Source: RGIG7213 sp045540335
GTDB lineage: Bacteria; Bacillota; Clostridia; Oscillospirales; CAG-272
Assembly: GCA_045540335.1 (NCBI GenBank)
Contig: JAZQHC010000020.1
Coordinates: 15,381 to 79,380 of the forward strand
DNA: 64,000 nt
Direction: 5' to 3'
Part shown: positions 1 to 7,954 of the stretch, piece after piece
Numbering within the stretch: position 1 is the stretch's first letter
Layout of the letters: the number at the start of each line of letters is the position of its first letter
Notes under the pieces: model-generated
What the model was told of the DNA's origin: nothing
Database searches by the model: none
The model's input: only the letters and a program-made list of their open reading frames with translations
Made by a program: the position numbers and the translations under genes

Positions 1-1137
1 TCTGTCGTTTTCGTAAATTTTACGTTCTTCCTCTTTTACAAGGTTCGGAATATCGTACGGCTTACCGCCTTCTAACATCGAGCGGTGTGCAAGTATCGCA
101 ACAGATGACATATTTACCGCACTTTGGATATCAAACGGAAATTCAGGTTGTTTTTTATTTTTTACACATTCTAAAAACATACGGCACGTAAGATAATCAC
201 CTCCGCCATGGCCGCCATGCTTGAAGATTTCTTCTTCTTTATCGTTCCATTTTGGGTCGTAAAGGTTTACCTCTTGCATTCCATTGGGTTTTGACCATGC
301 GTTATAGCGCAGCATTATTTTGTTATCCATACCGCGCAGATTTTCTATTTGTCCTTCGCTTCCGCACACTCTATATGCATTATGATGCCCGCCGAATGCG
401 GCGTGACCCGTTATTCTGAAAACAGAACCATCATCGTTTTGGGTGGTAACTATGGAAACCATATCTCCTATATAGCTTGCAGTAGGTGCATCACCCTGTA
501 TAGGCGCAAAAGCAGAAAAAGACGTTACCCTCTTAGGCGTTGCACCCGTCGCCCACATGATAGGTGCTAAAGAATGGGTGATATAATAGCTTTTAGGCAA
601 AAAGTTGCGCCAATGCTCGGTAAAATAGTTATACGTTTTTTTAAAATTCTCATCATATGGGTTACCCGGGTGATTATACTCACCCTCGGCATACAGTATT
701 TTTCCCAGCGTGCCCGTATCACAGACTCGCTTTATTTCGCGGTTAAATATCATTTGGGGATAATTTTCCGCCAGCATATAGATACTATTGCTTTTTTCAA
801 ATGCTTTCAGCAGCTCTACCCCTTCCGCCATTGTACCGTTGCTTATACATTCACTAAAAACATGCAAGCCTTTTTCAAAGCATTTTATAGCGTACGGTGC
901 GTGTTCGTGAAAATAGTTTGCCAAAACAACGGCATCCATTTCATGGTTTAAAAAATCATCAAAATCAGAATAGGCGACAGTATCGGGGCTTGCCTTTTTA
1001 GCCCATCTTTCTAACCGTTCTTTATTAAAGTCACAAGCGGCAACTATATCTGCCCCAAGAAGTGCAAATTCCTTTGCAAGGTCCATTCCGCGGCCAACGC
1101 CGAAAATACCTATTTTCACCTTTTTAATCACCATCAT
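1..1137 (-). CDS. Gfo/Idh/MocA family oxidoreductase (3' end outside window)
   Basis: Translating the minus strand gives 379 codons with no stop, so the gene runs off the left edge. The N-terminus reads KIGIFGVGRGMDLAKEF, a Rossmann nucleotide-binding strand-loop-helix; a second conserved stretch, YAIKCFEKGLHVFSE, is the family's usual motif before the catalytic domain. Family members use NAD(P) to oxidise or reduce sugars and cyclitols in the cytoplasm; the substrate cannot be read here. Two consecutive ATG codons (1137, 1134) follow an AAGGGGG ribosome binding site. The transporter gene upstream ends only 6 nt away, so the two probably form one transcript and the transporter may import the substrate (inference). 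Confidence 0.85.
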   Translation of the reverse strand, partial: MMVIKKVKIGIFGVGRGMDLAKEFALLGADIVAACDFNKERLERWAKKASPDTVAYSDFDDFLNHEMDAVVLANYFHEHAPYAIKCFEKGLHVFSECISNGTMAEGVELLKAFEKSNSIYMLAENYPQMIFNREIKRVCDTGTLGKILYAEGEYNHPGNPYDENFKKTYNYFTEHWRNFLPKSYYITHSLAPIMWATGATPKRVTSFSAFAPIQGDAPTASYIGDMVSIVTTQNDDGSVFRITGHAAFGGHHNAYRVCGSEGQIENLRGMDNKIMLRYNAWSKPNGMQEVNLYDPKWNDKEEEIFKHGGHGGGDYLTCRMFLECVKNKKQPEFPFDIQSAVNMSSVAILAHRSMLEGGKPYDIPNLVKEEERKIYENDR

Positions 1138-1143
1138 TCCCCC

Positions 1144-2007
1144 TTATATCGGTATTGCAAACAACAACAGCAAGCCTGTAAAAGCAATAATAATTGAAAT
1201 AACATCCTTTTTGGAAGGGCGGTTTTCCCCGAAAAAGCAAATGAGAGTTGAAACTATCATCACACCTCCCGTTACCATAGGATATTGAACAGATGCATCA
1301 ACATGCGACAAAGCAACCACCAATACAAGATTGGCCACTTTATTTAAAACACCCGAAAGTGCGCCGACTGCCGCCCCGGACAGTAAAGAACCCTTTCCTT
1401 CGGTATTTTTTCTGAATACAGTCAACAACAAAACGCCGCAAATTACAACGGTACAAACTGAAATAAGGTTTGTATAACCCGTTGCGCTTGTTTTCGAAAA
1501 ATCTGCCTCGGCAAAGAATTTTGAAAGAACACCCGACATACCGTTAAGAACAAATATGCAAACATAATAAATCGTTCCGCTTGTTCTTTTTTCTTTTTCC
1601 ACCGTCAAAGCAAGTGCAGCCGTTATCAGTAAAAAGCAAACTGCTTTGGCAAGTGTTATCTTTTCACCGTAAAATACGATACCTTGCAAAAACGGAAGCG
1701 CCATGCCGCCGAGCATTGAAAACAAGGAATAAAGCGAAAGATTTATTCTGTCCAACGCTTTGAACGAGCAAAAAGTAAATGCAAATCCATTAAGCGATGC
1801 CAGCAACGCCATGATAAACGTAAAAAACGTGAATTCGAACTTTAACCCGTTTACTGCCGTTAAAACCGCGAAACCCGCAAGCGAACCTATCAAAGAAAAT
1901 TGCAGGCTTATCTTTATACCGCTGCCCTTGATTTTTCGATAAACATCTTTAAGTGAAAAACATACGCCAAGCGTTGCGACAGATAGCATTATAAGCGCGT
2001 AATACAC
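1144..2007 (-). CDS. EamA/DMT-superfamily membrane transporter
   Basis: 287 residues forming about ten hydrophobic segments in two similar halves, the layout of drug/metabolite (EamA) transporters. The second half carries the conserved SHVDASVQYP-type turn and ends in a hydrophobic helix at the very C-terminus. I chose a GTG start at 2007 because AAAGGA lies 9 nt upstream; a TTG at 2028 would add seven polar residues. A promoter lies just upstream. The substrate is unknown; co-transcription with the downstream oxidoreductase suggests a sugar-like or organic metabolite (inference). Confidence 0.8.
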   Translation of the reverse strand: MYYALIMLSVATLGVCFSLKDVYRKIKGSGIKISLQFSLIGSLAGFAVLTAVNGLKFEFTFFTFIMALLASLNGFAFTFCSFKALDRINLSLYSLFSMLGGMALPFLQGIVFYGEKITLAKAVCFLLITAALALTVEKEKRTSGTIYYVCIFVLNGMSGVLSKFFAEADFSKTSATGYTNLISVCTVVICGVLLLTVFRKNTEGKGSLLSGAAVGALSGVLNKVANLVLVVALSHVDASVQYPMVTGGVMIVSTLICFFGENRPSKKDVISIIIAFTGLLLLFAIPI

Positions 2008-2032
2008 TTCACCACATCCTTTACACAAATAA

Positions 2033-2061
2033 AGTATATATTAAATATGGATTTTTTGCAA
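2033..2061 (-). promoter_or_regulatory. Sigma-A-type promoter of the transporter/oxidoreductase pair
   Basis: On the minus strand TTGCAA, 17 nt, TATACT; the -10 lies about 26 nt upstream of the chosen GTG start. The rest of 2062-2253 is AT-rich with no gene seen and must hold the promoter of the next gene on the plus strand. Confidence 0.6.
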
Positions 2062-2253
2062 TAACTTATAGAAAAAAAGTTGAATATAACCATTTTATGT
2101 CTTATAAGTAAAATTCATTGGCGATTTTATACAAGTATGCAAATAACATTATGTGTAAAATATATAAAAATTGTTAATTAACAGATTATTTATTGTTTTT
2201 TTTCAACAAATGTAATAAGATATATATATAAAATACCAAAGGAATATAAAAAA

Positions 2254-4353
2254 ATGAAAAAAAGATTGATAGTAAAAGTTGCGACGCTGGCAATTTTATT
2301 TGCCGTTTTGCTTCCGTGCGTTTTTTCTGCCGCGGAAATGATCGTTTCTTTACCCACGCTTGCCCCGGCGAATGAAATTTCCTACGTTATAGACGGGCGA
2401 ATAATCAAGGAAATTCCCAACGACGTTACGGTTGCAGAATTTTTGGCCGCCTACGGAGATGATGGGGCATACATAACCAAACAAAACGATTACAGGGCGG
2501 CAGATGCCTCGCGCATAGGCACGGGCTACAAACTTGTAACCGGTCTTAAAGAAGAATACACGCTGGTCGTTGAGGGCGACGTGAACGGCGATACGTTCGT
2601 ATCCTCCAAGGACCTTATACGTGCCAAAAAGCTTATGCTGACAGAAGAATATTCGATATATGAATCTGCAATGGATTTCAATAACGACGGCGTTATAAAT
2701 ACAAGCGACATTAACGCTTTGACGAATTACGTCGTTGTGCACGATTCTCCCCCTACGCTGGAGCAGATGCCCTCTGTTGACCTTGGCGACAGTTTCTTTG
2801 CGACCATCGACCTTTCTTATGCAAACAACGCCGTTGAAGCACGTATAGGAAATAACGTTGTAGCAATGGCGAAAGACACTACATCGCCCAACCAGATATG
2901 GCATTTTACGCGTAACGAAGACGGTTCGTACTTTATCCAAAACGTTGCTATGGGCGGCGTGCTTGACGTTGCTTATTCATCCGCAGATTTCGGCACGAAT
3001 GTTGCTGTGTATAAAAACGTAAACGGCGATAACCAAAAATGGTTTATCATACAACACGAAGACGGATACATTTTTTCAACAAAATGTGCAGAAGACAGGG
3101 TTTTGGATATTGCGGCCGCCTCTGCCGAAGATAATGCAAACGCGCAGATATACGGATTGAACTATACCTGCTCGCAGATATTCAACATCAACAAGGTTGC
3201 AGACGTTGAAAGTGATATAACGTCATATTTCACACGCTTTGCACCGCTTAGCTCACCAAAGACATTCTATGCAAACATGACGTTTGGCACAAGAAACATT
3301 TCAGTAGAAACAAACGGAAACGTTAGCATAAAGAAGGCTGCCCAATATTGGAGATTTGAACACCAGGCAGACGGCTCGTACAAGATAACAAGCTCGTACA
3401 ACGGAAAAGCACTTGACGTAGCCGGTGCAGCAATGGCAAATTCTACAAACATTCAAACCTATGCAAGCAACGACACGCTTGCACAGCGCTGGTACATCTA
3501 CATGAAGGATGGAAAAGCTATGCTTCGTTCTGCGGCAAACCAAAACTTCGTAGTTGATGTATATTCCGGCACGGATGCTGAAAACGTAAACGTTCACCTT
3601 TACGAAATGAACTCGTCTGCTGCACAATGGTTCACTCTTTCCGACTATACGGAAAATCTGCCCGCTTTCAGCGTAACCTGTCCTTACAATAGTGTGATCT
3701 ACGGCAGATACCACACGTTGGAAGAAGCTAAAAAGAATACCGTTGACTTCCTTGGGCAGGTTGTACACAACCTTAACGGTCAGTTGGTTTACAACCCCTG
3801 TCCGTCGTATATGGCAGCTAAAATACTTTACAACGCAAAGATCGTATCTGACTTTGCGGCGGCCCACAAATTTGTTTACGGCCACGCAGACCACAACCCC
3901 GGATATAACTGGCAATCGCTTGATATAACGCGCCCCACCGTAAGAGACGAAAGGTGCAGCAGCTGCGACAGATTTGTTGACTGGGTGCTTTGGAGATGCG
4001 GTATAACAGCTGCACAGGGTAACAAGACAGACCACGGTCCTGTTGTTTACGAGCAAGTAAACTGGATACCCAAATTCGGTTACATAAAGATTACCGACCC
4101 CGCCGCGCTTAAACCGGGTGATATCGTATTTACATCGTACGACTATACGAAGCCCGGCACACCCGGACATATATTTATCTGTGCAAGTAACAACATGGGC
4201 GGAAATCTGTATCTCAGATACGACCACGGAAGCATAGCAAGAATAAGATACCTGAAAGGTAATGAATATTACTACGGTCAAGCGCCTTTCATTGAAACGA
4301 TCGGCACGCCCGACCAACCTATATTCTATTACGCATACAGGCCCATAGATTGA
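2254..4353 (+). CDS. Secreted dockerin / ricin-B lectin / NlpC-P60-like protein
   Basis: 699 residues. Signal peptide at 1-26; a small domain at 40-105 of the type that often precedes clostridial dockerins; a two-repeat dockerin at about 108-162 (GDVNGDTFVSSKD and DFNNDGVINTSD, each a Ca-binding loop plus helix); two ricin-type beta-trefoils at about 185-313 and 335-462 with QxW marks (NQKWF, AQRWY, AAQWF). The C-terminal domain (560-690) carries SCDRFVDW with Cys571, then PGDIVF and GHIFICA with His639, matching the Cys-His arrangement of NlpC/P60 or CHAP amidases. It is probably an exported wall-associated amidase held by a cohesin. RBS AAAGGA. A full-length paralogue lies at 27109-29154. 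The enzymatic call is inference. Confidence 0.8.
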   Translation: MKKRLIVKVATLAILFAVLLPCVFSAAEMIVSLPTLAPANEISYVIDGRIIKEIPNDVTVAEFLAAYGDDGAYITKQNDYRAADASRIGTGYKLVTGLKEEYTLVVEGDVNGDTFVSSKDLIRAKKLMLTEEYSIYESAMDFNNDGVINTSDINALTNYVVVHDSPPTLEQMPSVDLGDSFFATIDLSYANNAVEARIGNNVVAMAKDTTSPNQIWHFTRNEDGSYFIQNVAMGGVLDVAYSSADFGTNVAVYKNVNGDNQKWFIIQHEDGYIFSTKCAEDRVLDIAAASAEDNANAQIYGLNYTCSQIFNINKVADVESDITSYFTRFAPLSSPKTFYANMTFGTRNISVETNGNVSIKKAAQYWRFEHQADGSYKITSSYNGKALDVAGAAMANSTNIQTYASNDTLAQRWYIYMKDGKAMLRSAANQNFVVDVYSGTDAENVNVHLYEMNSSAAQWFTLSDYTENLPAFSVTCPYNSVIYGRYHTLEEAKKNTVDFLGQVVHNLNGQLVYNPCPSYMAAKILYNAKIVSDFAAAHKFVYGHADHNPGYNWQSLDITRPTVRDERCSSCDRFVDWVLWRCGITAAQGNKTDHGPVVYEQVNWIPKFGYIKITDPAALKPGDIVFTSYDYTKPGTPGHIFICASNNMGGNLYLRYDHGSIARIRYLKGNEYYYGQAPFIETIGTPDQPIFYYAYRPID

Positions 4354-4358
4354 CCTTT

Positions 4359-4393
4359 GCCGCACAAGCAAAAAAGCTTGTGCGGCATTTTTT
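4359..4393 (+). terminator. Rho-independent terminator after the dockerin protein
   Basis: Perfect 11-bp stem GCCGCACAAGC / GCTTGTGCGGC with an A6 loop, followed by ATTTTTT. It lies 5 nt after the stop codon and isolates the sigma-factor operon. Confidence 0.9.
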
Positions 4394-4411
4394 GAAAAAA
4401 GCAAAAAAATA

Positions 4412-4441
4412 TTGCATTTTATGTAACCGTGATGATATAAT
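4412..4441 (+). promoter_or_regulatory. Promoter of the sigma / anti-sigma / serpin operon
   Basis: TTGCAT, 18 nt, TATAAT, 37 nt upstream of the GTG start. It resembles a housekeeping promoter; an ECF autoregulatory promoter could overlap it but is not recognisable. Confidence 0.55.
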
Positions 4442-4478
4442 AACGACATATAAAGTGAAGATGTATGGAGGTGGCCGC

Positions 4479-5039
4479 GTGGAAGACGGAATTATTGTAC
4501 AGCTGTATCTGAACAGAGATGAAAGCGCAATAAAAGAAACCGAAAGCAAATACGGCAGATATCTTGCAAAAATAGCATATAACATTCTTTACGACGAGGA
4601 AGACAGTAAAGAGGTTTTAAACGATACATATCTTGCGGCGTGGAACTCTATTCCGCCAAACGTGCCGGAGCTGCTTTCTGTATATTTATCGCGCATAACA
4701 AGAAGGATATCTATTGATATTTTCCGTAAAAGGAATACGGAAAAACGAAAGGGCGGGCAGTTTTCCCTTTCGTTTGACGAATTATCGGAATGCCTTACAG
4801 ATGCTTCTCGCCCTGATGATGCGTTAAACGAACAAATTTTATCAAAAGCCATCAGTGATTATTTAAGAACCTTACCCGAAAAAACGCGTACTGCATTTAT
4901 AGGAAGGTATTATTACGTTGATTCAATAAAGGATATAGCAAAATATTGCGGTGTTACCGAAAGCAACGCAAAGGTTTTACTTTACAGGGCAAGATGCGGT
5001 CTTCGCGAATATTTGATAAAGGAGGGGTTTGATATATGA
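4479..5039 (+). CDS. ECF-type sigma-70 family RNA polymerase sigma factor
   Basis: 186 residues from a GTG start preceded by GGAGGT at 8 nt; an in-frame upstream extension would read through the terminator and is rejected. Region 2 is visible around YLAKIAYNILYDEEDSKEVL and ITRRISIDIFRKRN, and region 4 as a helix-turn-helix near the end (SIKDIAKYCGVTESNAKVLL). It directs RNA polymerase to a dedicated promoter set. The stop overlaps the next start (ATGA), which is the usual coupling of an ECF factor with its anti-sigma factor. The third gene, a serpin, is presumably part of the regulon. Confidence 0.88.
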   Translation: MEDGIIVQLYLNRDESAIKETESKYGRYLAKIAYNILYDEEDSKEVLNDTYLAAWNSIPPNVPELLSVYLSRITRRISIDIFRKRNTEKRKGGQFSLSFDELSECLTDASRPDDALNEQILSKAISDYLRTLPEKTRTAFIGRYYYVDSIKDIAKYCGVTESNAKVLLYRARCGLREYLIKEGFDI

Positions 5040-5734
5040 AGCCGGAGGATATAGTGAACGCAATGTCTTCAATAGATGAAGACCTTATACAAAAAACAGA
5101 AGAAATACGCAGCAAAACAAAGAAAACTTCAATTTACCGCATTTGCACACTTGCGGCTTGCTTTTGCATTTGTATCGGATGCACAGCTGCGGCAATGTAT
5201 GTAGGCCGTGACAAGGGCGGCAACGATACTCCCCCGCCGTATTTTACCGAAACTGCGCCTGACGAAATGCAGGAAAACATTAACGAATATAACACAGACC
5301 GCGTTGCTGTGGAAGATTTTTTACCCCCTGCAGAGGCATTCCCGACGGATACAAGCAGAAATGATATGCAGAACGATCAAGCAAGCACAGAGCCGCAAAT
5401 AAGCATAAAAATTCCCGAAGGAGATATAAAAGAGCTGCCCGACATTACCGTAACCGTTACGCGCATAGAATCCGATGGGTTTTACGCAACGATTAAAAAC
5501 AGCGGAACGGCAGACGCGCAGTTATTCCCCAAAAAAAATGAAATAAAAGTTATTTTCAAAGGAAAATTTTATCTTCAAACGCAAATATCCGAAGGAAAAT
5601 GGAAATCCAATCACATCGCGTTTAACGAAAATACTTTTTCCGTAGGTGACGAGCTTTGCGTACAGTTTTACAAATCCGATATTCAAGACGGTCTAGCCAA
5701 TACTGTTTATTCAGGCTTGATAATAGTACCGTAG
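5036..5734 (+). CDS. Single-pass membrane anti-sigma-factor-like protein
   Basis: 232 residues: a short cytosolic N-terminus (1-35) starting MKPEDIVNAMSSIDEDLI, one transmembrane segment at about 37-55 rich in Cys and Ala, a Pro/Thr-rich linker, and an extracytoplasmic beta-rich domain (about 130-232). The placement, 4-nt overlap with the sigma gene and topology are those of ECF anti-sigma factors, although no zinc-binding HxxxCxxC motif is present. Holding the sigma factor at the membrane until an external signal arrives is inferred from context. The C-terminal domain could be the sensor. Confidence 0.7.
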   Translation: MKPEDIVNAMSSIDEDLIQKTEEIRSKTKKTSIYRICTLAACFCICIGCTAAAMYVGRDKGGNDTPPPYFTETAPDEMQENINEYNTDRVAVEDFLPPAEAFPTDTSRNDMQNDQASTEPQISIKIPEGDIKELPDITVTVTRIESDGFYATIKNSGTADAQLFPKKNEIKVIFKGKFYLQTQISEGKWKSNHIAFNENTFSVGDELCVQFYKSDIQDGLANTVYSGLIIVP

Positions 5735-5750
5735 AAAGGACAAATGTTTT

Positions 5751-7088
5751 ATGAAAAAATTCACCAAAATCATTTTGGCGCTTATCTGCGCTGCAATGTT
5801 ATTGCCTTTGATAGGCTGTGACAGTCCGCAAGGTGAAGCTTCTACTGACTCTACACAAGCCGTAACGATAGACGGCGGTATATCCTCACAGATAGTAAAG
5901 CCTTCACCGTTAAACGTGTCGGCAGTAAATCTTATGGCCGATATAACGCCTGAAGATGATATAATATTAACTGATATCAATGAAAAAAACGCCCCTTCGG
6001 ATTTTGCGGTAAGGCTTTTTGCCTCGTGCTTTGAAAATAGTAAAAACACTTTAATTTCGCCTTTATCGGTTATGTCTGCCCTGGCTATGACGTCAAACGG
6101 CGCAAAAGGAAAAACGCTTGAAGAAATGCAAAGCGTTCTTGGAATGGATAAAGAGCAATTAAATTCATTTATGCTTTCTTATACTAACAGCCTGCCGTGC
6201 GGAGAAAAGTATAAATTAAGCCTTGCCAATTCCATATGGTTTACAGATGACGAAAGATTTACCGTAAACCGCGACTTTTTACAAACAAATGCAAATTACT
6301 ACGGTGCAGACGTATATAAAGCACCGTTTAACGACAAAACGCTTGAAGACATAAACAAATGGGTAGAAGCAAAAACAGACGGAATGATAAAAGACGTTTT
6401 AGACAGAATTCCGCCCGAGGCCGTTATGTATCTTGTAAACGCCCTTGCCTTTGATGCCGAATGGGATGAAGTATATAAAAAGAACCAAGTATATACAAAG
6501 GAATTTACAAATTACGACGAAACGAAAACAAACGTTGAATTTATGTCGTGCACGGTTTCGGATTATTTAAAAGACGGCAACTCAACAGGATTTATTAAAT
6601 ATTATTCGGGCAAAAAATACGCTTTCGTAGGCATATTGCCTAACGAGGGGGTTTCAATTGAGCAATACGTTTCGTCGCTTACGGGCGAAAAAATATCACG
6701 CCTGCTTGCAAGCAAGCAAAGCGGAAAGTCGGTTTATACCTTAATGCCGAAATTCGAAGCTGAATATAGCTGTGAAATGGAAAGCATTTTAAAACAAATG
6801 GGAATGGTATCAGCATTTGACGGCGGGCGTGCAGACCTTTCCGCACTTGGCACAAGCACCGACGGAAATCTTTTTATAGGCAGGGTTATCCACAAAACGT
6901 TTATATCAGTAGCCGAAAAGGGTACTAAAGCAGGTGCGGCAACCATAGTAGAGGTAAGAGACGAGTGTGCTTTGGAAACACCGATAAATGTCGAATACGT
7001 AACCCTTGACAGACCGTTTGTTTACATGCTTGTTGACTGTGAAAACAATATACCCTTTTTCATAGGCAGCATGCTTGATATGAAATAA
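5751..7088 (+). CDS. Serpin-family serine protease inhibitor, lipoprotein
   Basis: 445 residues. A signal peptide ends in a lipobox (LIGC, Cys23), so the protein should be lipid-anchored outside the membrane. The serpin fold covers about 75-445: TLISPLSVMSALAMTSNGAKG, ANSIWFTDD, VMYLVNALAF and the C-terminal RPFVYMLVD and FFIGSML strands are all present. The reactive-loop hinge EKGTKAGAATIVEV has Gly, Thr and small residues at the positions required for loop insertion, which argues for an active inhibitor. By spacing, P1 falls near VRDEC, but it cannot be fixed without a structure-based alignment. Gut clostridial serpins inhibiting host elastase-type proteases are known (siropins of Eubacterium siraeum). 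It starts 16 nt after the anti-sigma gene. Confidence 0.92.
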   Translation: MKKFTKIILALICAAMLLPLIGCDSPQGEASTDSTQAVTIDGGISSQIVKPSPLNVSAVNLMADITPEDDIILTDINEKNAPSDFAVRLFASCFENSKNTLISPLSVMSALAMTSNGAKGKTLEEMQSVLGMDKEQLNSFMLSYTNSLPCGEKYKLSLANSIWFTDDERFTVNRDFLQTNANYYGADVYKAPFNDKTLEDINKWVEAKTDGMIKDVLDRIPPEAVMYLVNALAFDAEWDEVYKKNQVYTKEFTNYDETKTNVEFMSCTVSDYLKDGNSTGFIKYYSGKKYAFVGILPNEGVSIEQYVSSLTGEKISRLLASKQSGKSVYTLMPKFEAEYSCEMESILKQMGMVSAFDGGRADLSALGTSTDGNLFIGRVIHKTFISVAEKGTKAGAATIVEVRDECALETPINVEYVTLDRPFVYMLVDCENNIPFFIGSMLDMK

Positions 7089-7097
7089 TTCAATAAA

Positions 7098-7136
7098 AAA
7101 GCTTGATACGTAAAATAACGTATCAAGCTTTTTTTA
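7098..7136. terminator. Bidirectional terminator between convergent operons
   Basis: A 12-13-bp stem AAGCTTGATACG / CGTATCAAGCTT around an 8-nt loop, with an A-run on the left and a T-run on the right. It can stop the serpin operon on the plus strand and the superoxide reductase operon on the minus strand. Confidence 0.9.
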
Positions 7137-7763
7137 TTATATTTTGCCACTCATCACATCGGAAATAACGGTAATTACCTTTCCGTAGCATCCGCCGCAC
7201 CCTGTTGAGCAGTGCGTAGTATTTTTCACGTTTTCAAAGAGTGAAAGCAGATTGTCAAGCGTTTTACTGTTGTGTGCTGCATTTAAGATATCAAAGTAGG
7301 TTACGTTATTACATTTACAAATAACGTAATTTTCGTTTGTATCGGTATTAACCGGCGGCAAGTCGCACGCTGCAAGCGCTATTCCGCTTTCTGCCATCCA
7401 AAGGCTGTGCAGATTGCAGTATGCATAAACTGCCTGAACCTCGTCGTTTTCGCAAATAGAAAAGCACGCAACGGGCTTGTCATTTGGTGAAAGGCATTTT
7501 CTTTGATTGCCGAACTTTGTTTGTATTGATATCCATTGTATGTAGTGGTCGGGTGTCATTGGGTGTTCGACATTGCCCACAACCACATATACTTTATTTT
7601 TATCAATAGTAAACAAGGGAACGTGTTTTTCTTCAGAAGCTTCAACTGCACCTGCAACAAGCTCTGCCATTTTTTCGCCGCAGCACATCACAGGCACGCC
7701 TTTATCCTCTACCACTGCAACGATATTGCCGCAATGGCTGCATCTTAAGAATCTTTGCTTCAT
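7137..7763 (-). CDS. Desulfoferrodoxin (superoxide reductase) fused to a BFD-like [2Fe-2S] domain
   Basis: 208 residues. N-terminal desulforedoxin-type site (RCSHCGNI and MCCGEKM, four Cys); then the catalytic superoxide reductase domain with its His ligands in EKHVPLF, NVEHPMTPDHYI and the CNLHSLW Cys-His pair. After residue about 145 comes an additional domain, VICKCNNVTYFDILNA ... HCSTGCGGCYGKV, with the C-x-C and C-x4-C-x2-C pattern of bacterioferritin-associated ferredoxin. Superoxide reductase converts superoxide to H2O2 without making O2. The attached 2Fe-2S domain could deliver electrons (inference). It is the third gene of an operon with a flavodiiron protein and rubredoxin. Confidence 0.9.
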   Translation of the reverse strand: MKQRFLRCSHCGNIVAVVEDKGVPVMCCGEKMAELVAGAVEASEEKHVPLFTIDKNKVYVVVGNVEHPMTPDHYIQWISIQTKFGNQRKCLSPNDKPVACFSICENDEVQAVYAYCNLHSLWMAESGIALAACDLPPVNTDTNENYVICKCNNVTYFDILNAAHNSKTLDNLLSLFENVKNTTHCSTGCGGCYGKVITVISDVMSGKI

Positions 7764-7775
7764 GTGCCTTACCTC

Positions 7776-7934
7776 TTACGCTTCGCTGAAGCTATCTTTA
7801 CCAACACCGCAAACGGGGCAAACGAAATCTTCGGGAAGATCTTCAAATTTTGTGCCGGGCGCAATTCCGTTATCGGGGTCGCCTACTGCTTCATCATATT
7901 CCCAGCCGCATACGTCACATACATACTTTTTCAT
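7776..7934 (-). CDS. Rubredoxin
   Basis: A 52-residue protein beginning MKKYVCDVCGWEYDEA and ending FVCPVCGVGKDSFSEA: the two CxxC pairs that bind one iron, at the usual rubredoxin spacing and length. The start is preceded by AAGGAGATATTATT. It carries electrons in the cytosol, here most likely to or from the flavodiiron protein just upstream (21 nt) and the superoxide reductase just downstream (12 nt). Confidence 0.95.
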   Translation of the reverse strand: MKKYVCDVCGWEYDEAVGDPDNGIAPGTKFEDLPEDFVCPVCGVGKDSFSEA

Positions 7935-7954
7935 AATAATATCTCCTTAAAAAT

